Positions 34,501-45,449 of a stretch of 64,000 nt of DNA are shown here, piece by piece; within the stretch, counting starts at the first letter, position 1; each line of letters starts with the position of its first letter. A program made the translations under genes and the position numbers. The DNA is taken from positions 310,001-374,000 of the forward strand of contig JALNQF010000018.1 of NCBI GenBank assembly GCA_028456385.1, read 5' to 3'. This stretch comes from Ophiosphaerella korrae. Taxonomy: Eukaryota; Ascomycota; Dothideomycetes; Pleosporales; Phaeosphaeriaceae. The notes below the pieces were generated by a model. That model worked only from the letters and a program-made list of their open reading frames with translations, was not told the origin of the DNA and did no database searches.

Positions 34501-37500
34501 AGGGTAGGAGCTTGTGTCTGGGTGGTCACGGAGGTTAGGGTAAAGAATCTCGCGAACGAGGGTGGAGATTGCAGGATGCATTCGTCGCTGAAGGTCCAGC
34601 TGTGCGATAGGGAATCGGCTTCCTTCCCTTCTCTCCCCCTCTTCTACATCCATGTTCCAGTCTCCGAAACGCGAGTTGGCTAGTCGTTCGAATAGCGATT
34701 CATCGAGGTTGTATTTAGGCCCTGCGCGACTATATTCCATCGAGAGTTTAAGGTTCGAAATTCGTGGACGCAATTGAAGATGATCCCCAATCAATATCGC
34801 ATGCTGGATCGACGGTAATAGTACGGTGAGAACGTGTGCCTCTAGAACCTCCCCAGCTTCCTCACAGATGAGAACCCTAGCGCGAAGACCACGCAAAAGA
34901 TCAGAATTATTTGCCAGACCTATTGTTGTTACTCCTACGATATGAAATCGGTCGAGAAGTTGCGTATCTGATTCGTTGAATAGAGATGTATAACGTTGCT
35001 TCTCCATGGAGTGGCTTTGCATTAGGCTATGGAACCTTTGCGAAAGTTCATTAAAAGCCGAATCGTGCCAGTATTTATATAGACGAGCGCGTTCCGATTC
35101 TTTCAGCGTCCAAACATCTACAAAGAGTAGCTGGTCGATAAAGCGTTCGGTGTCACTACAGGTCCAGTCGCCAGGTGCATCACCGGAAAGCCACATTTCC
35201 ATTGCAGCATTATCCCTCGATACGGAGTCAAGACTAACATCCACTCCTTCAGATCCGCCACCGAATATTCTCTCCGCCTGCGCCGGAAACCTCTTCTTCA
35301 GATAATCATTTACCACTCTCACATTGCCGTCTTCAACCTGTCTGCACACCTCTTGAATTTCCGCTCTCAAATTGTCTAAATTCTCCCGACAATGGCCTAT
35401 TTTCTTCCCCAAACCTCTGATGCGTGGAATATTTATATTTTTCTTGTAGTTTTCGAGTGATAGGGCTTCTAGATGGGGCGATGGACTACGAGAGCCAATT
35501 CGTAAAATATTTTTGACGCCGGAATTGAGAAGCTCATTGAGAAACTGATCGAGTGCATGGTTGGTATAGCAGCTATGAAAGTTTAATGAGCTTTTTTGTA
35601 ATCCCTAAATACTAATGGATGTGGAGATGAATTCAGGATCGTTGAGTCAACAATTAAGGATTAGAACATTACAGTAAAACAACTTACACGCACAAAATCG
35701 GTCCTAACTCTAATGAATCCCTGTTCTCCAACAAGCACCTTGCGATCTGTATTCCCACATAGGACTTTCCGGTACCTGGAGAACCTTGAATAAGTGCTAC
35801 TTCATGTCTCAACGCTGAAATCATCGCAGCCGCCTGGCCGCTATCTAGAGTGGTTTCGTTAGAGAGCTGAGTGGATAACGTGTGGGGATCATGGGAGAGT
35901 GACATAGTGAGTGGTGTGATGGTACTGTTGCTGTTGTTGTTTGTAGATGTGGGGATACAGGAGAGGTCGAGGGTAGCGTTGTTGAGAAGGTATGCGGGTG
36001 GAGGGATGACGGTTTTGACTTCGGTATAGGTTGATGCTGAGTCTTGAGTAAATGCGTTGTCGTGCGCACGGGGAGCCAACCAAGTAGTAAATGGAATATG
36101 AGCTGGATTTTTGTGTAGAGATTGGAGGCATCGCAAAACTCCTTCAAAGGAATTGTATAACACAGCGGGAAACTCAACCAAAATGAGTGGTCTAGATGAG
36201 AGAGACGAGCGTCTGTTGCTACTGGCGAGAGAGACAAGATTGGACAGATCGACCTTGCAGGTCGGACTCGCCAGGCGCAGTGTAATCATTGCTCTTTTAG
36301 CGCTGCTTGCTAGATCGCGGATTTCCAAGGATCTGTGCTGCTCATCATGGTCCGAGGCGCATATCTTCCTCTTTGAAACTAGCAAGAAAATCACAGTGAT
36401 ATCCTCCTCTTCTTTATCGATGACGGCTAGTATTGCCCCTCCTTCCCGCAACCGAGACTCGCGCCACCACTGTTTTCTCTTCACCAAATTTGAATTCCTT
36501 ATCCGACGGAACTGGTCAAATTCAATCTCAATCTCCACTCCCTTTATCGAATCAGAGTTGATCCGCTGGATCTTAACATCAGAGTAGATCCGAACAGGAG
36601 TTGGACTGCCGTTGCGCAGGATTTTGCGTTTGATTCGCTAATCGTCATTATGAACAAGGTCGTTCCAATTTTCTAAGATCAAGCGGACGGAGTCTCGGAG
36701 TAAACCCGAAGTATCTTCTCGTAGAAGGCGAAACTGGGAGTCAAGGAGTTGAAGAATACCCGTTTCGTGATGTTTGGATGGGGAATTGGGGTTATGTCGT
36801 GTAGGAAGGAAATCTAGTCGCTGATCGCAGAGGATTTCAGAGAGCGTGGGTAAGATTCTAATATCCGAGATGATTGCGTGGTCATTGTCATGGCGGGGAC
36901 CGAGTTGGGAGAGCTTGCCAGGAAGATCGACACACAGCTCAGGAGGGCGCCATTCCGGCTGCTGCTGTCGGGAAGTAGTTGTGGCACGAACTTTAGCTGC
37001 ATTGGAGGCAGAGATGGTGTCCCCCATGTAAAGTATGTCTTTGATCTTGAGGGTATTCTCATGTGCAGAACGGACGTCGAGACTGGAAAGGTCACGGTCG
37101 ATGTCCTTGACGTGATAACAACTGCAGAGCTGTTCGACGATCCCCCTAAATTCCGTCTTGATCGCAGCCCCCTGGTTCAGCGTTAAGGTACTGAGCAGCG
37201 CCTTTGTTGCCAGCAACAGCGCCTTTTCAACCTGTAATACTTCACCCCTAGCAATACTCTCATTCCTGTCATCCACTTCAGATGTCATCTGAACTAAACA
37301 GTTCGCAATCTTCCTAAAAAACTCAACCCCCCTATTACCATCGTGTCCATAAACGACATTATATATAGTTCCCACCGCTTTCTCGAAGGCAAGCGAGTGC
37401 CTAATCTCATCGTGCGAGATAAGGCGAAGAAACAGGATACAATGAGGGTCGAACATGGGATTTAGAACGCTGTAGGATGTGGAGAAGTTTGTTTCGACAA

Positions 37501-38070
37501 TTTGTCGGATTCGGGCGAGGCCGTCTTTAGTGGCAAGGTTGTTGATAAACGTTTGTCTTGATTCTGTGGAGGTAGTGATCGCCGAGAGGCCTGTTTGAAG
37601 GAATTCTTGTATTTGATCCTTTGATAGATCCGATGCTGTCTGCCGGTTGAAGTTGAAGCTGTTGAAGCTGTTCGATGTGGTAGGTCGACTCGAGGTTCCG
37701 CTTAGAATTCCTTGTTAGGACTAGATGCCTCACCCACTCATGATACAACTACTGACCTAGAAGTCCAGTTCCTCTCGCCTCCCATCTTAGTAGTGTGGTC
37801 ACGACGGTGTGGAAATCCTCTAACGGAGGCCATGGACTTAGATCCACTTGCCCGTCCTCCCCTCCCGCCATCATCCCTGTGGTCGGAATTTGCAACAGCA
37901 GCTCCCCGATCACCACGACCAACGGCGGAATTCCCACGACCAGAGGCTCTTGGTTTAGGCCACCGACCTCGACGAGCGCCACGACCAGGACTTTCACCCG
38001 ATGCACTACCACGACTGCGGCCTACATTGCAGTGACCTCGTGGGTTGTTGCTGCTGCTGGTGTCTGCCAT
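31518..38070 (-). pseudogene. ZNFX1-like helicase with NFX1 zinc fingers, one stop codon
   Basis: UPF1-like SF1 helicase of the ZNFX1 family, linked to RNA surveillance and small-RNA silencing. Exons: 38070-37757, 37700-35688, 35572-34111, 34048-33948, 33874-31723 and 31652-31518; 2059 codons join in one frame. Order: RG-rich N-terminus (1-105); a family-specific helical region; helicase core from about 740, with Walker A GSPGTGKS (744-751), CYTNHALDQF, and EEAG (about 1013); motifs V/VI VDNFQGEEATVV and NVLLSRAKHGMYI; then NFX1-type Cys/His fingers (about 1360-1620) and a C-terminal RZ finger (GHWYYCRNNHPF ... CGMPMEEARCPQC). One in-frame TAG lies at 36640-36638 (codon 459: VHNDD*RIKRKILRNGS), where W fits. 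Everything else is intact, so it is either newly dead or makes two pieces. Confidence 0.85.
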
Positions 38071-40236
38071 ACGCGGGTGTCGGCCGCCTAGAGTCCTGAA
38101 TTGATAGATTAGTCCAGTTAAGGAAAATAGCTGAATGGGACAGGGTGAGAAAGGCTTAATTACTGATGGGGAGCGGAGAAGCGTCGGATGAACTTAACTC
38201 GATGCTGACGCTAAGCCAGATCTAGAGAGCCTACGTCAACATCCACTCAACACATGCACGCCTTCTCATACGTACTAAATCTTGACTTGGAACTCAGTGA
38301 ATAAGGAGCTAGCCATGCGCTAACTGAATGTGAATACTTCGTAGTTTTCTTCTCTCTTACACGGAAATCTCTCTCAAGGATGGCCCATCTGGATAACCGG
38401 AAATGTTCGGGGTCGCTTTATTCAAGCCGCAACCCCACTCCATTTACTACGGTATGGCGGGGTACTCCAAGCTCGAGCGATATTGCTTGATTAGCGGCGT
38501 ACAGCCACAGCTTTGTGAGGCATGATCTGTTTTGCATCTTTTCTGGTCCAACTGTCCGTGCTAACCAAATAGGAGTTTTATGTGAACTTGTCCTTATGCA
38601 ATCCTCGTTATGTGAATAAGCTGCTGATATAAACATTCGCACGGGATGGTTTATTCAAATGATACTGTGCTATCCCACAAAAGGCCGTTGGGATGCCCCG
38701 TCAAGCCCAATCCCGATTCCAGTCACCCTGGAACCGGTGTGGTCGACGCAGCGCCTCAGTCTAGTCCAATCTAATCCAACGGCTTCGATTGTAACGTTAC
38801 TTTGAGGATTGTAATAGCACCGTGTTTGGTCCCCATTGGCGCTGGTGTTTGATTGGCCGGTTCTAGATTCTCGGCTGAGGCCGGAGCATCGATGAAGCCC
38901 AATAAGATAGTTGACTTGCGTTGCGCGCCAAAAAACCGGAAGCTAATTGTGCAAGCGAGTATAGTTTGCCGGGGAAAGACAATTAGTGGGCATTGAATTA
39001 CATGGCCTAGCCAAGTAGATCCGATAGCGCCTTCGCTGCTGTAGACGAATGTTCGGGAAATGGACTGATGTCATTTGCCAGCCCCGCGGCAATAATTCGT
39101 GGCCACCGCTCTGGCAAGAATAAGTTACAATCCGAAGTTTATCCTCGGCTTCCATTACGTCTCCCGCCATCAACTAATTATGCCTAGCAGGTGCGAGACA
39201 CTGCGCAAACAACGTGGCGACTTTATTAAAAGCCATTTGTGGTAGTTATTTGCTTTAATAGCTCAAATAATCAACTCTTCGGATAAACCTAGATTGTAAC
39301 TTATTCTTGCCAGAGCGGTGTGGCCGATTCCTGAGATGAGGTAAGCAGCACATCAGACTGCCAACATCCACAATCATATTTATTTTCCTTGAGTCTTTCT
39401 TTCATATCTTAGGGAAGGGCCATTTCAATAGACCATCATTAACGTTAATTATGAAGCACTGTCAGCACACGAGCTGGCTAAGCCTTTGCTCCGAAGGCGA
39501 GTATGCCAAGGTTGAAGGAGCAAGCGGAAAGGGACGATTCGATCTCTGAGCTAATAGACAACGCAGCACACTGCTTGATTGCTTCCTTATTCTACTTTGA
39601 GCTGGGCTCGATTCCCGATAAGCATAAAGGGAGGTATGTAGGCTCAGGACGTATATTGTGCTCTCTATCAGTGAGGCCACCTAAGAAATACCACCAGCTG
39701 GGACTGCATTTCCACGCCCTGGAGTCCACCTTTTCATTCTGTCACATGTTATGCAGAGATCCTAAAACAGCAGGTGGCGCGAAGACGGCTTCCCCACCCG
39801 ATCCAATGCCAGCCGTAACTAGTCAGAACATCACATATCGAAGTGAAATATAGGGCGGTTGTTCTTGTACAGTGGAGCGATCGTCGTGCAAACATAAGCT
39901 CAACAGTTCTTCTTGAAGCTGATATCAAATCAGAGCGATGCTTGGTTTGTTGGGAATGAGATTTTCGGTGAAGCATGCAGGCCAAATCCAGTTTCGTTGA
40001 CTGATTTTGATTGGTCCACAGATAAGAGGAAAGTGGCCTCCATAAGAACATCGTAGTGCAGATGCACACTTACCCATCTCACTCTCTTACGTTGAGTATT
40101 TGGATTTAAATCGAAAGACAAAGGCTCAATCCGCTGCTTCTACATACCTCTCGATTGACTGCGACACCGAAGCTTTTCAAGATCAGATTAGTTCAACTCT
40201 ACCAAGGCGACCTAATTCACGGTTGCCATTTTCACC
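38071..40236. other. Intergenic with an inverted repeat and a gene scrap
   Basis: No complete gene. An inverted repeat lies at 39105-39320 (listed separately). From about 39503, the + frame reads LIASLFYFELGSIPDKHKGR, which resembles a fragment of a fungal accessory protein but quickly degenerates. The last 150 bp is the dynamin promoter. Confidence 0.4.
39105..39320. repeat. Inverted-repeat element, about 40-bp arms
   Basis: ACCGCTCTGGCAAGAATAAG at 39105, continuing to 39144, is matched in reverse complement by 39281-39320 (GGATAAACCTAGATTGTAAC and onward), with few mismatches. Both arms continue outward through GGCC. The 136-bp middle has no ORF. No TA or longer target duplication is obvious. 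Probably a MITE or the remnant of one. Confidence 0.65.
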
Positions 40237-42596
40237 ATGTCGACTGACTCCTCAGGTAATTCCGAGTGGGACAATGTAACACCTTCCAGCACACCAGTCG
40301 CTATCAGGTCTAATGCTGTGACTACGAAATCTCTCGAGGCTCTTCAAGGCAACGAACAACGCAAAGTCATCGATATTGTTGACAAGCTTCGCCGCACAGG
40401 TCTAGGAGGCATTGTATCTCTACCACAACTTGTCGTCTGCGGTGATCAGCCTAGCGGCAAGAGCTCTGTTCTTGAGGCTATTACAGAAATACCCTTTCCG
40501 CGAAAAGAAAATCTTTGCACAAGGTTTGCGACCGAAATTATTCTCCGCCGAGACGTGGTATCCACAATCAAGATAACCATTAGTCCAGACAAACATCGCT
40601 CGCGAGAGGAACAAAATCATTTGAAATCATTTACCAAAATCTATTGAAGATTTCTCACAGCTACCTGACATCATCGAAGATGCAACGCATGCAATGGGCC
40701 TTGGACGAGTTGGAGACATCAACTCAAGAGCATTTTCCCGAGATGTTCTGTCTGTCGAGATTTGTGGACCTGAACGACCACAACTGTACGTCGCTTAACT
40801 AATCATGTTACGAACCACAGCCTAACTGTTCTAGCACCCTTGTCGATCTACCTGGGCTCATTCACGTCACTAACAAGGCCCAGACGGAAGCCGATAAAGA
40901 ACTGATCTTGAACCTTGTCAAAGACTACCTCAAGAACCCGCGCACGATAGTTTTGGCTGTTATTTCTGCTAAAAATGATTTTGCGAACCAGATCATTTTA
41001 GATCATTGTCGCAATATTGATACGGATAAGAGCCGAACCCTGGGGATCATCACGAAGCCTGACTATCTTCGCGAAGGCACCCAAAACGAGATAGATTAGC
41101 TTGAGCTTGCACAGAATAAGAACATACATTTCAAACTTGGTTGGCACATGCTGAAGAATCGCGCAGAAGATGAAATGTCCTTCACGTTCGCTCAACGCAA
41201 CGAAGCTGAAGCGGTGTTCTTCTCTAAGGGGCTCTATAATGATCTTCCACGTGAGAGCGTAGGAATTGATTCACTCCGGCGACGTCTTAGTCATTTGCTC
41301 TTCAAGCATCTTCAGAAAGAGCTACCTTCACTGAAGGATGAAATACATAGCAAGCTGCGACTTACAGTAGACGAGATGGATAAGCTTGGGGAAAAGCGGA
41401 CAACGACCAGCGAGCAACGTGTGCTGCTCATTAAGATCAGCATGCACATCCATGACATTCTGAAATCTGCAACGAATGGATATTATGAAAATTTGTTCTT
41501 CGGCAACCTGGATGTTGAGGCCGCAGTCGACTCAGACAAAAATCTCCGGCGTTTCCGAGCTGTTGTCCAATATCTTAATTTAGAGTTTGCTCAGAACATT
41601 CGTGTTAGAGGTCACACATACTCAGTGGGAGCCGGTCCAGGAGATAGTGATCTTGATACAGCGGACGAAGACAACATTCAGCGTGAGCTGAGCGACATGG
41701 AGGACGACGAGTCTTACTCGGATATGCCAAAACCTCGAAAACTTTCTCGGCCAGATGCAATCAGATGGGTGCAAAAAATTCTCGAGAGATCTTGTGGCCT
41801 TGAGCTTCCCGGAAACATCAACCCATTACTCATAAGTCAATTATTCTGGGAACAGTCTCGACCATGGGAAGGGATTGCAGCAAAGCATATCGAGAAGGTT
41901 TCACGTGCCTGTAAAGACTTCGTCTATATGGTCTTGAAGCACATCGTGCCACCAGATCTTCAGGAGCGACTTGCAAGCCTTTCCATTGATGCAGCCCTTG
42001 CTTCTGCAGTACAAGCTTTCAAGGAGGAACTATGCAAGATAGTCAAGGATAAAAGTCGTCATCCAATGACATACAATCACTACTTCACCACCACACTTCA
42101 AAAGCAACAACAGCGAAAGTTCCAGAAGATCACCAACTCTGCTGCGCAAGCGTCAGAGGTAGAGGAATATTATCAGAAATCCAATCATACCCGAATTGAT
42201 CAAGAAAAGATGAAGGAAGCCATGGCTGCTGCTGTCGTGCAAGACATGGATAAGTTCGGTGCAGCAGAAGCTCTTGATAACCAACGAGCCTACTACAAGG
42301 TACGTATACATGCAAGAACTGACCTAATTATCTGCTAATCAGTTAATTAAGATGAGATGAAGTACTTTGTCAACGCTGTTGCCAAACAGGTCATCGAGCG
42401 CCATCTAATCGGGCCACTCCCAGACATTATACTATCTCCACTTGTCATCACTCAGCTCAGCGATCGAGAAGTCGAGTAAATTGCTGCGGAGCCTCCAGAG
42501 ATCACACAGCAGCGAGCGTTTCTTGAAAACCGGAAGCAGATGCTTGAGAAAGGGTTGGAAACATTTAGTAGTGCTATGGGCGGCTTGAAGCATTAA
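40237..42596 (+). pseudogene. Dynamin-like (Mx-type) GTPase, broken
   Basis: Large membrane-remodelling GTPase of the fungal dynamin/Mx-like group. Exons are 40237-40785, 40835-42299 and 42357-42596; after removing one surplus base they total 751 codons. The GTPase domain has G1 GDQPSGKSS (69-77), G3 DLPG (LVDLPGLIHVTNKAQ) and G4 TKPD. A long middle/stalk follows, and the C-terminus is a GED (EPPEITQQRAFLENRKQMLE). Three lesions: an extra A in the run at 40636-40639 (codon 134), TAG at 41097 (codon 271, Q or W expected) and TAA at 42477 (codon 712, DREVE*IAAEPPE, Q expected). The last two are C-to-T type. It lacks PH and proline-rich domains, so it is not a classical endocytic dynamin. Confidence 0.85.
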
Positions 42597-43882
42597 GGAA
42601 AACGGGGGAATGAAGTGTACATCAATACGTTCCAGTCCAAGTAGTCACTTACATCTAAAATCTCCATGATACGTTTTGAGATTTGAAGGAGGCGAGTGGC
42701 AACTCAAGGAAATGTGGCGGTGGCTGTGTGGCCGTAATTTTATAAGTAATTCGTTTCCAAACATGCCGTAAGGGCCGCGTGGCTAGAAGGATCTACCTAA
42801 TATTATTGGTTAGCGCTTCTGTCCAAAGTGCCGACCTGGGTGGCGACCTTGCACGAATTGGCATGCGAAGGTAGACATAAGGCTGATGCTGTTTTCCAAA
42901 GCATGGTAGCGCTACGTCTGGTGTGGCGCGAAGATCTATGCAAGACCGTCACCCCTGGTCGGTACCTCTGCAAGCCATAAACAAGGCTGACGGTGTATTA
43001 CACGATCCTCACCGCATCCATCACAATTGCCTACCGCAATAAAGCACAGAGCAGTAGATATCAGTGCCTCCACTAGGTTCCCCAAAATGAGATTTCGCGA
43101 AACAAAGACACAAGGATCGATTATCGGCAGCGTGAGCTTCTGATCCTTGGCGAGCTATTGGGACAACAATGCATACTGAGCACGAGCGTGGCCTAGGTAG
43201 GGAAAGCGAGTCGTTAAAGATACATGGAAGAAGCGCCTCTTTTTGAAAAGTTGCTTACAGTTTTCAATACAAATCTGAACATTTCCTATGTTGGTAAGAT
43301 AATGATACGCAGGCGCCGTTATTATTCAAAAACGTTCTCCACGGAACGGTCGAATGTATCGTGTTTTCGCTCGTTCTAGGAAGTATCACGAGTGTCTTCA
43401 TCGCAATCAGCGTTGCGACGTGTGTACAATAGAACCAAGAGTTTTACGTTATTTGCCTGAGGCAAAAACGACCTGGCGTCAAAGCGAACGACACATTGCA
43501 AATGAATGGCTACCTGCGGCTGAGAACAAACCATCTGGACCCAGTGTTTAGTGTTTAGTCACAAGCCACTCTTTGATATTTGGCGTTCGCGCAAAACACC
43601 CATAGCCTCAATTATCCAATGAGAGGACGCTCGTGGCAAAGATGGGAATTAGACTGACTGAAAGCCCTCAAATTCTGTGTACTTCTGCCAGCGTCTCCGG
43701 CGATTGTTCGTGATCAGATCCTATAACCAATAACAACTATTGATTAGCGTTGCAGGCCAATAAAATAATAAAGGTCGTACGTGAAGACCTTCAGCGCATA
43801 GAATTTATCCCTCTAATGAAATAGCTCACAGGGAGTATCTACTCTGCCTTGTTCAATATCTATTCATTATCCTCAACTCGAA
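42597..43882. other. Intergenic, nothing recognised
   Basis: 1.3 kb without a supported gene. A short + frame (43354-43551) has no motif. Mixed composition. Confidence 0.45.
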
Positions 43883-44539
43883 ATGAATATCGAAAAGCTC
43901 TTGAGTCCCAGTACACGTTCTTCCGAAAGTATAAACGAGAGTCCGGATGAAACATATTCTTCCAATTTTACATATCCACCGTTGTTTTACCAGCAAGACA
44001 AAACCGGGGAGACCCGATTAACGAGCTCAACAACCCAAGACAATAACAATGAGAACAATACGTTATACTACCTTTCTTCACGTCAGAAACCCCATTCATC
44101 AGACGCAGTACCCAGTCGATTTACTTGCGAACTAAACCAATTGATGCCGTCCAATCACCCGTCGTTAATAGTATCGTGCGTGGCCATTCCAGATGCCAAT
44201 GGCCAGCGTCATCCAAGAAGAACATATATATGTCCAATTTGTAACGCGGGCAAAGCGGATAGTCCGACACGTAAAGACAAAGCCACTTCTTGGGTATACC
44301 CGATCTGGTTTCAGGCGCATATAGAGGCCAAACACGTCATGTTATTTCGAAGTCAGAATTCAAAAGGCTTCACATGCTGGCTGTGTCCATGCGATGGACA
44401 TGTATCTTGTCAAGCGAGTCCCATTCGAACCCTTCCCACAGTTACCCCCCCTTTCATCATGTCTGCGACTCTCACCTTATTGAGCTCGTCGGGGCTGAGT
44501 AGGTGGTACTGGTCTAGGTATAGTCACCAAGACTTCTAG
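43883..44539 (+). CDS. C2H2-like zinc-finger protein, probably truncated
   Basis: 218 residues from the ATG at 43883. The N-terminal 75 residues are S/N/T-rich and disordered. After TCELNQLMPS a zinc-binding pattern appears: C117 and C120 (YICPIC), then H146 and H151 (FQAHIEAKH), then a second pair, C165 and C168 (FTCWLCPC). This resembles fungal C2H2 proteins that continue with more fingers. The last 40 residues (from about VSCQASPIRT) have no finger character, and the stop falls two bases before a perfect hairpin at 44541. I infer truncation by an insertion or rearrangement. No membrane segments. Confidence 0.5.
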   Translation: MNIEKLLSPSTRSSESINESPDETYSSNFTYPPLFYQQDKTGETRLTSSTTQDNNNENNTLYYLSSRQKPHSSDAVPSRFTCELNQLMPSNHPSLIVSCVAIPDANGQRHPRRTYICPICNAGKADSPTRKDKATSWVYPIWFQAHIEAKHVMLFRSQNSKGFTCWLCPCDGHVSCQASPIRTLPTVTPPFIMSATLTLLSSSGLSRWYWSRYSHQDF

Positions 44540-44540
44540 G

Positions 44541-44587
44541 TGTCCCATTTCTGGACCCCTACCAGGGAGGGGTCCAGAAATGGGACA
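44541..44587. repeat. Perfect 20-bp inverted repeat with 7-nt loop
   Basis: TGTCCCATTTCTGGACCCCT (44541-44560) and its exact reverse complement (44568-44587) flank ACCAGGG. With twenty perfect pairs, this is a strong hairpin. It could be a transposon footprint of two ends joined head to head. A terminator role is less likely in a fungus. Confidence 0.85.
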
Positions 44588-44783
44588 TCCAAGATATCTG
44601 CCTGGCATTATCGTGCATCCGACCAAGCCCGGAGCTGTGGACGGCCGGCCAGAGTACCATACAGCTCAGATTGACACCTATGGCTTGACTGGTAATGCAA
44701 ACACTTGTCGGCATGGCATTAGGCGTGGCGGAATCTGCACGATTTAGCGAAGAAAAGGAGAGTTGAGTTCATTGCCTCTGCCA

Positions 44784-45029
44784 ATGAGAGCGGACAACGA
44801 TGACGAGCCCGAGGTCGCTTCAGTCGACACGTATTTGACCGCATTCATCTCAACTATGCAAAGCGAGCCTTTCACGGCTGATTCTGACCATGAAGAATCA
44901 GATTCAACGTTCGTAGACGAGCTGGCAATGACAGCACTACCGAAAAAACGCACAAAGGCGCGCCAGCTCGGCAGTAAGAAGCATAGGAGTAAGATTGGTG
45001 ACATTCTTGTTGACGAGGACGATGAATAG
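44784..45029 (+). CDS. Small acidic hypothetical protein or gene tail
   Basis: 81 codons from the ATG at 44784 to the TAG at 45027-45029. Acidic start (MRADNDDEPEV), a short basic run (KKRTKARQLGSKKHRSK) and an acidic end (DILVDEDDE). This is the charge pattern of a protein tail rather than a whole enzyme, so it may be the last exon of a lost gene, perhaps of a transposon. No family recognised. Confidence 0.3.
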   Translation: MRADNDDEPEVASVDTYLTAFISTMQSEPFTADSDHEESDSTFVDELAMTALPKKRTKARQLGSKKHRSKIGDILVDEDDE

Positions 45030-45449
45030 CTGTGCGCGGATACACTCATTCATAATCGAGCCAACTCGAATCACAATCAACAGGTTACAGCCAGCAGAGC
45101 ACGGTTGGCGTCAAGGACACCCCCCAACACCTCTCTCACCAACGAGGCGTATCAAACAGGCACAGGAAAAGACTTGCCGGAAGAGAGGGAGAGCAGTTGG
45201 CATCGGAAACATAGTTTGGAACACTTCGTTTACGCTTTTAGCTTACATTCAATTCACTCCGTGCTCTGCAACGCTTTAAGTGCTCTGACAAATCTAGATA
45301 ATATCTTCACATAGATGTTGATATCAACCAGAGCAAGATTAATGATATCCTCACTCAACATTAGCGAGGTTTTTCGTATGGTCTGACGAATTACTCCTTC
45401 AACATGTACTCCTTCTCGCTCCAGCTTCGACAGAGTATATTCGGCTTCG

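Noticed and set aside
39590..39625. GGCTCGATTCCC, similar to a tRNA B box
   Set aside because: No matching A box or cloverleaf could be drawn upstream, and it lies in a coding-like scrap.
42300..42356. Stop codon at the end of the main dynamin frame taken as the natural end
   Set aside because: A GTACGT...GAG intron leads to an exon encoding a GED domain, so the protein continues.
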